DNA from: an uncultured Erysipelotrichaceae bacterium
GTDB lineage: Bacteria > Bacillota_I > Bacilli_A > Erysipelotrichales > Erysipelotrichaceae
Assembly: GCA_910586285.1 (NCBI GenBank)
Contig: CAJUGR010000036.1
Span: 1-15,084 of the forward strand
DNA length: 15,084 nt
Direction of reading: 5' to 3'
The notes under the pieces were generated by a model. It did not search any database. It saw only the letters and a program-made list of their open reading frames with translations, and was not told the origin of the DNA. Below, one piece after another: positions 9,144-15,036 of this stretch. A program made the translations under genes and the position numbers. Positions within the stretch are counted from its first letter, which is position 1. Every line of letters starts with the position of its first letter.

Positions 9144-9239
9144 TTATAAAATGAAAAAACAGCATACTGTGTAAAAAAACACAATATCCTGTGTAGTTGT
9201 AAACCGAATTTTGTTTGAAGCTGCTCCACGAAAGACCAT
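9144..9239 (-). CDS. Putative 31-residue leader ORF between riboswitch and purE
   Basis: Not a recognised gene. It begins ATG GTC TTT CGT at 9239, 7 nt after a near-ideal GAGGAGG, and ends with a TAA at 9146-9144 that abuts the GGAGG of purE. The peptide starts MVFRGAASNKIRF and turns hydrophobic and Phe/Cys-rich at its end (IVFFYTVCCFFIL). It could be a leader peptide that couples translation to purE, a small membrane peptide, or a chance ORF sitting on a good ribosome-binding site. A weak hairpin with six T's lies inside it (9194-9173). The strong Shine-Dalgarno is the main evidence; function is unknown. Confidence 0.5.
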   Translation of the reverse strand: MVFRGAASNKIRFTTTQDIVFFYTVCCFFIL

Positions 9240-9253
9240 TCGTTAACCTCCTC

Positions 9254-9296
9254 AAAATGTAAAAGTGCGAGCATCTACCCAAGTAAATCCTCGCAC
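9254..9296 (-). terminator. Riboswitch-controlled intrinsic terminator
   Basis: The minus strand has GTGCGAG (9296-9290) pairing with CTCGCAC (9271-9265). After one G-G mismatch, six more pairs follow (ATTTAC with GTAGAT, one wobble) around a TTGG loop. The tail is TTTTACATTTT. The upstream arm includes ATTTACTTG (9288-9280), the exact complement of CAAGTAAAT in the 3' strand of aptamer P1 (9325-9317). The 9-bp antiterminator and the terminator are therefore mutually exclusive. Confidence 0.85.
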
Positions 9297-9317
9297 CAAA
9301 GAAAAAAGGGGCAAACA

Positions 9318-9392
9318 TTTACTTGTAGTCCATATCTTTACGGTATATGGGTAGAGACTTGCCGACCGTATCACGGCATTTATACAAGCAAA
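9318..9392 (-). promoter_or_regulatory. Purine riboswitch aptamer, guanine class
   Basis: On the minus strand P1 is CTTGTA (9388-9383) with TACAAG (9327-9322), extendable to 10 bp with one G-U. P2 is TGCCG with CGGCA, and P3 is CATAT with ATATG. The loops carry the conserved TGATACGG (L2) and ACCGTAAAG (L3), whose GG and CC can make the kissing contact. J2/3 reads GTCTCTACC, one base from the GTTTCTACC consensus. J3/1 reads GACTA: the base that pairs with the ligand (position 74 in xpt numbering) is C, which specifies guanine/hypoxanthine rather than adenine. P1 overlaps the antiterminator, so ligand binding is expected to switch the purine operon off. Confidence 0.95.
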
Positions 9393-9418
9393 AAGTGTAT
9401 TATTAGAAATACATTAAT

Positions 9419-9447
9419 ATTCTACTAGATTTTTCCTCATGAATCAA
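9419..9447 (-). promoter_or_regulatory. Promoter of the purine operon
   Basis: The minus strand shows TTGATT (9447-9442) as -35, a 17-nt spacer and TAGAAT (9424-9419) as -10. These are 4/6 and 5/6 matches to the vegetative sigma consensus. A start near 9412 would put about 20 nt before the aptamer, a typical riboswitch leader. No better candidate exists between the aptamer and the IS. Confidence 0.7.
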
Positions 9448-9676
9448 GGGGGAGTTCAAAAACTTCAGCAAACTTATTGTTGGTTTACAATAGATAATTG
9501 ACTTGTCAATAATTTTTGATGTATTGACTTTTCGTCATGTGTTTATTCCACGATAATGTCTTAAGTGTTAGTCAGGGAAAATATCCTACATGACGCAGGC
9601 CATCAATTGATGTCTCTTGCCTACTAGAAAACCTTCTAGTTACGCTGTCCATATACGCGTATTCCAGGAGGTTCAC

Positions 9677-11077
9677 ATGAGAAAGGTTGAATTACGTATG
9701 AATGAACTACAAAAATACCAAGTGATAAAAGAGCTGGTCGATCACGATGGGAATAAAAAACGAGCCGCTCTTAGACTGAGCATTACAATCCGCCATATCA
9801 ATCGTCTGATACGAATCTACAAAGAAAAAGGTAAAGCCGGCTTCGTTCACGCAAACAGAAACCGGCAGCCTGCTAATTCCCTTCCACAAGAATTAGGCAA
9901 AAGGATTATAGCGTTATATGCCGGGAACTATCAAGGCTTCAACTTCAAGCATTTCACCGAAAAGCTCAATGAGGTCGAAGGCTTCTCCGTCTCTTACAGG
10001 ACGGTGTACCGGCTGCTTACATCTCATGGCATATTCCCACCCAAAGAGCACAGGGCGACGAAGAAAAAGCGCGCGAAGGCACGCATCAGAGCCAGCAGGC
10101 CGAATATATCCGAGAAGGATCTGAAGGTGGCGGTCAAGCATGAATTAAGCATGGAAGATGCCCATCCCCGCAAACCCCGTGCCAAATACTTCGGCGAGGA
10201 GATCCAGATGGACGGTTCGATACACCGGTGGTTTGGGGATGAAAAACACACCCTGCATCTTGCCATAGACAACGCCACAGGGACTATCTTAGGTGCCTTT
10301 TTTGCAAAACAAGAAACGCTTGACGGATATTATCATGTGTTCAAGCAGATCCTCATGGGATACGGCATCCCCGCCAGGTTCCTGACCGACAACAGGACCG
10401 TGTTCAACTATGAGTCGAGCAACAAGAAGCATGAGGACCGTGACGTGCTGACGCAATTCGGCTACGCCTGCAAGATACTCGGGACACAGATCGAGACATC
10501 GAGCGTCTCTCAGCGCAAAGGCCAAATCGAACGGGCCAACGGCACCTTTCAAGACCGCCTGGTCAGCGAGCTGCGGAAGGCGAACATCACGAGCGCCGAT
10601 GAAGCGAACGACTATCTGATCGGCACATTTCTGCCGGATTTCAACCGTCGATTCGCATTGGATCACACCAAGTTCGAATCCGTCATGGAAAAGTCTCCGG
10701 AAGAAGATGTGATCGACAGAACCCTGGCCGTCTGCGCGCCGCGCGTATTCGACAACGGATCCGCCATCTCTTTCAAGAAAAAGCTTTACCAAGCATATAA
10801 CGCTGAGGGCGAACTCGTCACATTCGTCCCTGGCACCAAGTGCCTGGTCATCGTGGGATTCGACAAGAATATGTATGTGACCGTGGATGAGACAGTATAT
10901 CTCTTGGCGGAGTTCGAAAGAAACAAGAAATTCTCGGAGGAATTCGATGTGCATTGCGAACAGCCTCAGCCAAAGCCTAAAAAGAAGTATATCCCTCCGA
11001 TGTCGCATCCTTGGAAGAGGCAATCGTTCATAGATCAACAGCGGCGTGCGCATTATGCCCACCAGTACGGTGCCTAG
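9677..11077 (+). CDS. DDE transposase, IS1202/ISNCY type
   Basis: 466 residues from the ATG at 9677, chosen because AGGAGG lies 5 nt upstream; the open frame continues up to a TTG at 9617 without ribosome-site support. The N-terminus is a helix-turn-helix region (MNELQKYQVIKELVDHDGNKKRAAL... IRHINRLI) for binding the element's ends, followed by a second HTH-like segment and a Lys/Arg-rich linker around residues 125-140. The RNase-H-fold catalytic core shows Asp179 in IQMDGS, Asp238 in LTDNRTVF and Glu285 in GQIERANGTFQ, so the DDE triad is complete. The C-terminus is basic (PKPKKKYIPP). No frameshift or internal stop is seen, so the element may be active. Family assignment is by recognition of the N-terminal and DNRTVF/ERANGTFQ motifs, not by search. 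Confidence 0.88.
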   Translation: MRKVELRMNELQKYQVIKELVDHDGNKKRAALRLSITIRHINRLIRIYKEKGKAGFVHANRNRQPANSLPQELGKRIIALYAGNYQGFNFKHFTEKLNEVEGFSVSYRTVYRLLTSHGIFPPKEHRATKKKRAKARIRASRPNISEKDLKVAVKHELSMEDAHPRKPRAKYFGEEIQMDGSIHRWFGDEKHTLHLAIDNATGTILGAFFAKQETLDGYYHVFKQILMGYGIPARFLTDNRTVFNYESSNKKHEDRDVLTQFGYACKILGTQIETSSVSQRKGQIERANGTFQDRLVSELRKANITSADEANDYLIGTFLPDFNRRFALDHTKFESVMEKSPEEDVIDRTLAVCAPRVFDNGSAISFKKKLYQAYNAEGELVTFVPGTKCLVIVGFDKNMYVTVDETVYLLAEFERNKKFSEEFDVHCEQPQPKPKKKYIPPMSHPWKRQSFIDQQRRAHYAHQYGA

Positions 11078-11087
11078 CCTCTTGAAA

Positions 11088-11133
11088 AGCGGAAGCATTC
11101 CTCAAAATGTTCCGCTAATAATAAGATTTTTTT
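11088..11133 (+). terminator. Likely transposase terminator
   Basis: AGCGGAA (11088-11094) pairs with TTCCGCT (11110-11116). CATT and AATG extend the stem past one bulged G, with a 6-nt loop. A seven-T run follows at 11127-11133, about 10 nt beyond the stem, which is further than usual. It starts 10 nt after the transposase stop codon and runs into the candidate right end of the IS. Confidence 0.55.
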
Positions 11134-11226
11134 AGGACATTATCGCTGACTATTGACAGCAAAATTTCAAATAATGTACAACTGGCATTTTTGTCATGCT
11201 TGAAAATCAATGATTTCAAGAATTAA

Positions 11227-11275
11227 AAAACAAATCTTATGGAAAAGCTGTTAACTTTCGCTAAAGATTTGTTTT
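11227..11275 (-). terminator. 12-bp stem-loop after the truncated deacetylase gene
   Basis: AAAACAAATCTT (11227-11238) is the exact reverse complement of 11264-11275, with a 25-nt loop that can itself pair partly. On the minus strand the stem ends in a T run (GTTTTTTAATT), so it could terminate the PTS operon about 45 nt after the truncation. A 7-bp hairpin (CTTGAAA...TTTCAAG, 11200-11221) lies beside it. The rest of 11078-11319 is AT-rich and holds no ORF I can support. Confidence 0.5.
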
Positions 11276-11319
11276 CTTGAATTTTCAATTAATATCACTA
11301 AGAATTTATTTGACTTAAC

Positions 11320-11589
11320 TTAATGACATTGGATAAAAGAATTGTCTTCTTTTGTAATTGTGGGTATCTGATGATGCGGAAGAACCGACTTTCCGGTAGT
11401 GATATTCAGGTCGATGCCAAAGGCAATCTGATTCAGATACAGTCGGATCCATTCAGCACATTCTTCTGCCCAGGGCATGTTTGTGAAAAATCCGGTATTG
11501 CGGATCAGCCCGTTTCTGATTCCTTCGATGCAGCCATGAGCCTGAGCCTTTGAGATTCCATAATCGTCTGACTGAACAAGCAGTTTCAT
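11320..11589 (-). pseudogene. chbG: Truncated ChbG/YdjC-family carbohydrate deacetylase
   Basis: 89 codons remain of a family that is normally about 240-260 residues. The preserved N-terminus, MKLLVQSDDYGIS, carries the Asp pair that starts the metal site. GIDLNITTGK at residues 58-67 corresponds to the family's conserved second strand, usually written G(I/V)HL(N/T). The frame then stops after NSFIQCH and enters AT-rich non-coding DNA. The later histidines and catalytic residues are missing, so the product is unlikely to be active. Known members remove an acetyl group from chitobiose-type or other N-acetylated oligosaccharides. Its ATG overlaps the EIIA stop (ATGA), so it was the last gene of the sugar operon. 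The break lies 185 bp from the candidate IS end, which suggests a deletion linked to mobile DNA. Confidence 0.8.
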
Positions 11590-12098
11590 AAGACCTCCCC
11601 GATGACCTGACCTCTGGTGACGGAAGAAACCGTTTCTATCTTCACTTCATGTCCGTTTGTGTCGGTCACGATCAGCATGGTGCTCATATCATATTTCTTT
11701 CTGAGCTGTTTCAGATTGACGGTCACGATTGGGTCGCCCACTTTAACGGAATCACCCTGTTTCTTCTTCAGGATCGTGAATCCACTGCCATTTTCCTCCA
11801 CTGTATTGACCCCGATATGGACCAGCAGCGCAACACCGCTTTCCATCGTGATTCCAAAGGCATGTCCCGTCGGAAACATAACGGAAAGCGTGCCATTGGC
11901 CGGTGCACAGACTGTCAGTGTGTCGGCGTCACTGAGGAAAGCAACGGTCTGGCCCAGCATCTGCTGTGCGAACATTTCATCTTTCACATCCGCCACATTC
12001 ATCATTTCACAATCTGCGATTGCAGCGATTTGCGTGTCTGTAACTGTTACCGGTGCGAGTGTTTCCTGTTTCTTTCTGAAAGCGTCAAATAATTGCAT
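11586..12098 (-). CDS. PTS glucose-type EIIA protein, free-standing
   Basis: 170 residues, the size of a stand-alone EIIA-Glc (Crr-type) protein. It accepts phosphate from HPr and passes it to the EIIB domain encoded two genes upstream, in the cytoplasm at the membrane. APANGT precedes the active centre; FPTGHAFGI carries His79 and LLVHIGVNTVE carries His94, the phosphorylated residue. GDSVKVGDPI follows, as in the family. In many beta-glucoside permeases this domain is fused behind EIIC; here it is a separate gene, complementing the EIIBC protein that lacks it. It begins 1 nt after the glucosidase stop, with GAGGAG in the end of that gene as ribosome site, and overlaps the deacetylase ATG by 4 nt. 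Confidence 0.93.
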   Translation of the reverse strand: MQLFDAFRKKQETLAPVTVTDTQIAAIADCEMMNVADVKDEMFAQQMLGQTVAFLSDADTLTVCAPANGTLSVMFPTGHAFGITMESGVALLVHIGVNTVEENGSGFTILKKKQGDSVKVGDPIVTVNLKQLRKKYDMSTMLIVTDTNGHEVKIETVSSVTRGQVIGEVL

Positions 12099-12099
12099 C

Positions 12100-13491
12100 T
12101 TAAAGCTCCTCGCCGTTTGATCTGATTACTCTTTTATAGTATTCAAATGAATCTTTTTTGATCCTTTCGCCCGTTCCGTTACAGAAATCATCCTGATCAA
12201 CGTAGATAAAACCGTAACGTTTTTTCATTTCTCCCGTACCGAAGCTGATCACATCGATTGGCCCCCACCATAAGTAGCCTCTTACATCCACTCCGTCGAT
12301 CTCAACTGCTTTTTTCATTTCTTCGACATGCGCTTTAAGATACTCAACACGGTATGCATCATGAACGGTCTCGTTTTCCAGTTCTTCAAAATCAGCGATC
12401 CCGTTTTCTGTTATGAAGATTGGTTTCTGGTAGCGATCATACAGAAAGTTCAATGAATACCGCAAGCCCTGAGGATCGATATCCCATCCCCATTTCGTTC
12501 TTGGCAGATAAGGATTTTCGTAGCCGGTATCAAACGTGAAGAAATTCATATCTTTGGTTTTTTCACCAACAACGGTGGTGTTGTAATAACTGTATGTCAG
12601 AAAATCGATTGTTCCTTCTTTCAGGATCTGTTCATCTCCATCCAGTACAGGAAGTTTGATATTCATGCGTTCCAGTTCTTTCAACTTATATGAAGGATAA
12701 TATCCTCTTGATTGAACATCCACAAAGAACAGATACCTCTTCATGAATTCCTGTGCAGCAACGATATCGCTCGGATTGCAAGTAGCCGGATAGGCAAAGA
12801 TGCCGCTGTACATATTTCCGATCCGATTTTCCGGATCGATCTCATGTCCAATCTTTACAGTAAGTGCATGGGCGATCAGCTGATGATAGGAAGCAATCAT
12901 CCTGTCCTCATAAGTGGAGTCATTGTCCAGGGCAGCCGACTGATAAGGGCACTCTACAAGATTATTGATCTCGTTGATCGGAAGCCAGTACTTTACTCTG
13001 GATCTGAATCTTGTAAAAAGCGTTCTTGCGTAGCGGACAAAACAGTCAACTGCCTTGCGGTTTGTCCAGGAACCGAATTTCTGAAATCCAATAGGCGTTT
13101 CAAAATGATCCAGAGTGATCATTGGCTCAATGCCAAGTTCAAGGCAATAGTCGACAACATCATCGTAGTGTTTCAAGCCAAGTTCGTTTGGCTCTTCATC
13201 ATCACCATTCGGATAGATCCTTGACCAGTCAATACTGAAGCGATACATTTTGAATCCCATTTCAGCAAACAGAGCTATATCTTCCTTGTATCTGTGATAA
13301 TGATCGATACCCTTGTGTGAAGGATAATTCTTTCCCGGCTCTACCGTTTTAGTAATCTGCCTTGGCGTGTTGACGTCGCCGGAAGTTATTAAGTCTGCAG
13401 TACTTAATCCCTTTCCGTCTTCATCATATGCTCCTTCACACTGATCTGCCGCAAGGGCACCACCCCAGAAAAAGTCTTTATTGAAACCCAT
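12100..13491 (-). CDS. bglA: Glycoside hydrolase family 1, 6-phospho-beta-glucosidase
   Basis: 463 residues from the ATG at 13491. The open frame starts three codons earlier at a TTG that overlaps the EIIBC stop, but GGAGG in the end of the EIIBC gene sits at usable distance (10 nt) only from the ATG. The enzyme hydrolyses 6-phosphorylated beta-glycosides delivered by the PTS. The acid/base Glu174 is in WLPINEIN and the nucleophile Glu362 in ITENG, a retaining pair. WWGPIDVISFGTGEMKKRYG at 408-427 carries the Ser/Lys/Tyr set (about Ser416, Lys424, Tyr426) that binds the 6-phosphate in GH1 phospho-glycosidases. The N-terminal AADQCEG replaces the more usual AxNQ(I/V)EG. The exact sugar (cellobiose, an aryl-glucoside or an amino-sugar disaccharide) cannot be read from the sequence. 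Confidence 0.93.
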   Translation of the reverse strand: MGFNKDFFWGGALAADQCEGAYDEDGKGLSTADLITSGDVNTPRQITKTVEPGKNYPSHKGIDHYHRYKEDIALFAEMGFKMYRFSIDWSRIYPNGDDEEPNELGLKHYDDVVDYCLELGIEPMITLDHFETPIGFQKFGSWTNRKAVDCFVRYARTLFTRFRSRVKYWLPINEINNLVECPYQSAALDNDSTYEDRMIASYHQLIAHALTVKIGHEIDPENRIGNMYSGIFAYPATCNPSDIVAAQEFMKRYLFFVDVQSRGYYPSYKLKELERMNIKLPVLDGDEQILKEGTIDFLTYSYYNTTVVGEKTKDMNFFTFDTGYENPYLPRTKWGWDIDPQGLRYSLNFLYDRYQKPIFITENGIADFEELENETVHDAYRVEYLKAHVEEMKKAVEIDGVDVRGYLWWGPIDVISFGTGEMKKRYGFIYVDQDDFCNGTGERIKKDSFEYYKRVIRSNGEEL

Positions 13492-13496
13492 ATAGA

Positions 13497-14891
13497 TCAA
13501 TCCTCCTCATCAACATGTGTGAGATATGTAATCACAAACGTAATTGCCGCACCGGCTACGATGGCAATGACCCAGAACAGAAGATTGTTTGTTCCTGGCT
13601 TTGCGAAACATGGTATTGCAAGGATTCCGCCGCTTCCATAGATTGCATTGCATGTGACTTTTGCAATACCCGCAATGCCGCATCCTACCGCATTGCCGAT
13701 GGCTGATGCGATCAGAGGTTTCTTCAGTTTCAGGTTGACACCAAACAAAGAAGGTTCGGAAATACCACCAATTATCGCCGTTGTTCCGCATGACAAGGCA
13801 GTCGATTTCAGATTGTCATCTTTTGTCTTTAATGCGACAGCAAAAGCAGCAGCACCTTGCGTGATGTTGTGCATACATTCCGCAATTGAAACCAGCGGAT
13901 CAAAGCCTTTTGTCGCAAAAGTTTCAAGCCAGTATGGCATTGTACCCCAGTGCATTCCTGTAACGACCAGTAGCGGATAAAGCATGCCAAGGACAGCTAC
14001 GCCAATAAATCCAGCTGTCTCATACAGCCACACCAGTGCAGTTCCGATATAATTGCCGATGATCGTGCCAAGAGGCGCAAGCAGGCATAAAGCCAGCGGA
14101 ATCATCACTAGGATCGTACAGGTCGGTTCCAGTGTCGAACGCAGCATCTTTGGCGAGATCCTTGCAAAGAACTTTTCGATTGGTGCCATAGCCGCAACGC
14201 AAAGGATGACCGGGAATACCAGGTAGCTGTAAGAAGCCGCGTAGATTGGAAGACCGAATATGCTCATCTTCGTTCCTTCATCGACCATCGCCGCAAGGGA
14301 TGGGGAAACCAGTAGCAGACCCATGAAGATACCAAGACCTTCATTTGCACCGAATTTTTTCGCAGCACCCTTACCTACGAAGACCGGAATGAAATAGAAA
14401 GCCACATCGGAAACGATTGACAGGATCTGATAAGTCATACTCTCTTCGCTGAGCACGCCGATTAGGTTCAAAAGTGTCCTAAGGACGCTGATCATACCTG
14501 CACCGATCAGCACCGGGATAAACGGCATGATCGAAGTGGATACGACTTCAACGATGATCGAAGGAATCTTTTTGAACGAGAATTTATCTTTGGTCTGATT
14601 TCCATCCAGATTCTCATCGATCACCTTTTCCACCTTGATGCCACCCACTTCACATATCTCCTTGTAAAGATCATCGACATCCTGGCCGACAATGATCTGA
14701 TACTGTTCGCCAGACCACAGAGCGCCTAAAATACCTGCAACTTTTTTCAATCCTTCCTCATCGACCTCGCTCTTGTCGATCACATTGAATCTTAATCGGG
14801 TAATACAGTGTGTAAAATGTGAGATATTCTCTTTGCCGCCAACCAGTTCCAGCACTTTTGCTGCGGTCTCATTTAAACTCTTCTTTGTCAT
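13497..14891 (-). CDS. PTS beta-glucoside-type EIIBC permease
   Basis: 464 residues from the ATG at 14891, which has AAAGGAG 7 nt upstream; an in-frame ATG 12 codons earlier lies in a hairpin and lacks a ribosome site. The EIIB domain (~1-85) carries the phosphorylated Cys29 in HFTHCITRLRF. A charged linker follows, then an EIIC domain of about ten hydrophobic segments (~105-460). EIIC has the conserved TGMHWG near 311-316 and GISEPSLFGV at 376-385, the sugar-site motif (G-I-T/S-E-P) of the glucose-glucoside superfamily. No EIIA domain follows; it is a separate gene downstream. It imports and phosphorylates a beta-glucoside-like sugar. Upstream lie a terminator, a RAT-like site and the end of an antiterminator gene. 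Confidence 0.94.
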   Translation of the reverse strand: MTKKSLNETAAKVLELVGGKENISHFTHCITRLRFNVIDKSEVDEEGLKKVAGILGALWSGEQYQIIVGQDVDDLYKEICEVGGIKVEKVIDENLDGNQTKDKFSFKKIPSIIVEVVSTSIMPFIPVLIGAGMISVLRTLLNLIGVLSEESMTYQILSIVSDVAFYFIPVFVGKGAAKKFGANEGLGIFMGLLLVSPSLAAMVDEGTKMSIFGLPIYAASYSYLVFPVILCVAAMAPIEKFFARISPKMLRSTLEPTCTILVMIPLALCLLAPLGTIIGNYIGTALVWLYETAGFIGVAVLGMLYPLLVVTGMHWGTMPYWLETFATKGFDPLVSIAECMHNITQGAAAFAVALKTKDDNLKSTALSCGTTAIIGGISEPSLFGVNLKLKKPLIASAIGNAVGCGIAGIAKVTCNAIYGSGGILAIPCFAKPGTNNLLFWVIAIVAGAAITFVITYLTHVDEED

Positions 14892-14917
14892 TTTTCTTCT
14901 CCTTTGTTTTATTAACA

Positions 14918-14946
14918 CATTCTCCATGTGGCCACAATGGAAAATG
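14918..14946 (-). repeat. Long hairpin in the PTS leader, just before the ribosome site
   Basis: On the minus strand CATTTTCCATTGTGG folds directly on CCACATGGAGAATG. That is about 14 bp with one bulged T and one G-U wobble, closing on a GGCC centre. It lies between the leader terminator and the Shine-Dalgarno of the EIIBC gene, with no T-tract after it. It may stabilise or delimit the mRNA 5' end; function unknown. Confidence 0.55.
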
Positions 14947-14955
14947 TTTTAATCG

Positions 14956-15008
14956 AATAAAAATAAAACCTCATACATGAAAACGAATAAATCGTTCTAT
15001 GTATGAGG
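14956..15008 (-). terminator. Leader terminator of the PTS operon, antitermination-controlled
   Basis: On the minus strand CCTCATACAT (15008-14999) pairs exactly with ATGTATGAGG (14978-14969). Inside, A-G-AACGA pairs with TCGTT-T-T past one bulged C. The tail is TTTTATTTTTATT. The 5' arm touches the 3' end of the RAT-like site, the geometry expected for a BglG/LicT-controlled attenuator. Confidence 0.85.
14977..14991 (+). promoter_or_regulatory. Weak cre-like site
   Basis: ATGAAAACGAATAAA matches the catabolite-response consensus WTGNAANCGNWNNCW at all fixed positions except the late C. It lies inside the leader terminator, where CcpA roadblocking of the sugar operon would be plausible. One match in AT-rich DNA is weak evidence. 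Confidence 0.25.
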
Positions 15009-15036
15009 GTCCCGCCCGTTTTATTGGTCACAGTCC
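15008..15036 (-). promoter_or_regulatory. RAT-like ribonucleic antiterminator site
   Basis: A 29-nt stretch on the minus strand starts GGACTGTGACC and ends GGCGGGACC. This follows the LicT/BglG target pattern GGATTGTKACTG...GGCAAAACC in length and in its GG...ACC ends, but the 3' internal loop is GGG instead of AAA. It immediately precedes and touches the leader terminator and overlaps the last codons of the antiterminator gene. Binding of the phosphorylated regulator would stabilise this hairpin and allow readthrough into the PTS genes. Confidence 0.65.

Larger units (their letters stand above)
9551..11145 (+). mobile_element. IS1202/ISNCY-like insertion sequence, ends tentative
   Basis: The element is defined by the DDE transposase at 9677-11077. 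CGATAATGTCTTAA at 9551-9564 is matched in inverted orientation by TTAGGACATTATCG at 11132-11145 (13 of 14). That gives a 1595-bp element, in the size range of this family. No convincing target-site duplication flanks these ends, so the true termini may be a little wider or the copy may have been rearranged. It sits between the purine and PTS operons, about 100 bp upstream of the purine promoter. The transposase gene appears more GC-rich than its surroundings, consistent with recent transfer. Confidence 0.6.

Noticed and set aside
9200..9212. PurBox-like TAAACCGAATTTT in the purE leader
   Set aside because: It matches 11 of 13 positions of the Bacillus PurR box, but is single, has no inverted partner and lies well downstream of the promoter within the leader ORF. 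A chance match in AT-rich DNA is more likely.
9124..9318. 64-codon minus-strand frame running from the riboswitch into purE
   Set aside because: It starts in the P1/antiterminator region without a ribosome site, crosses the terminator hairpin and has a low-complexity Phe/Arg-rich product. The 31-codon frame at 9144-9239 is better supported.
9528..9541. Similar TTTTCGTCATGTG (left of IS) and TTTTTGTCATGCTTG (11183-11198) as possible IS flank repeats
   Set aside because: The match is short and imperfect, and lies at unequal distances from the candidate ends (about 10-20 bp on one side and 40-50 bp on the other), so it does not behave as a target-site duplication.
9617..9676. Upstream TTG start extending the transposase by 20 codons
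   Set aside because: The extension has no ribosome site and includes a hairpin. AGGAGG directly precedes the ATG at 9677.
10289..11098. 269-codon frame antisense to the transposase
   Set aside because: It lies wholly opposite a well-recognised DDE transposase. The predicted protein is Arg/Leu/His-rich without any family motif, typical of a shadow frame in more GC-rich coding DNA.
11617..12120. 167-codon plus-strand frame opposite the EIIA gene
   Set aside because: The EIIA product has clear active-site motifs, and the opposite frame is a Ser/Thr/Val-rich shadow with no ribosome site.
14892..14927. Upstream ATG extending EIIBC by 12 codons
   Set aside because: The ATG is inside the 14918-14946 hairpin and the extension reads through the Shine-Dalgarno of the better start at 14891. 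EIIB domains normally begin near this second methionine.
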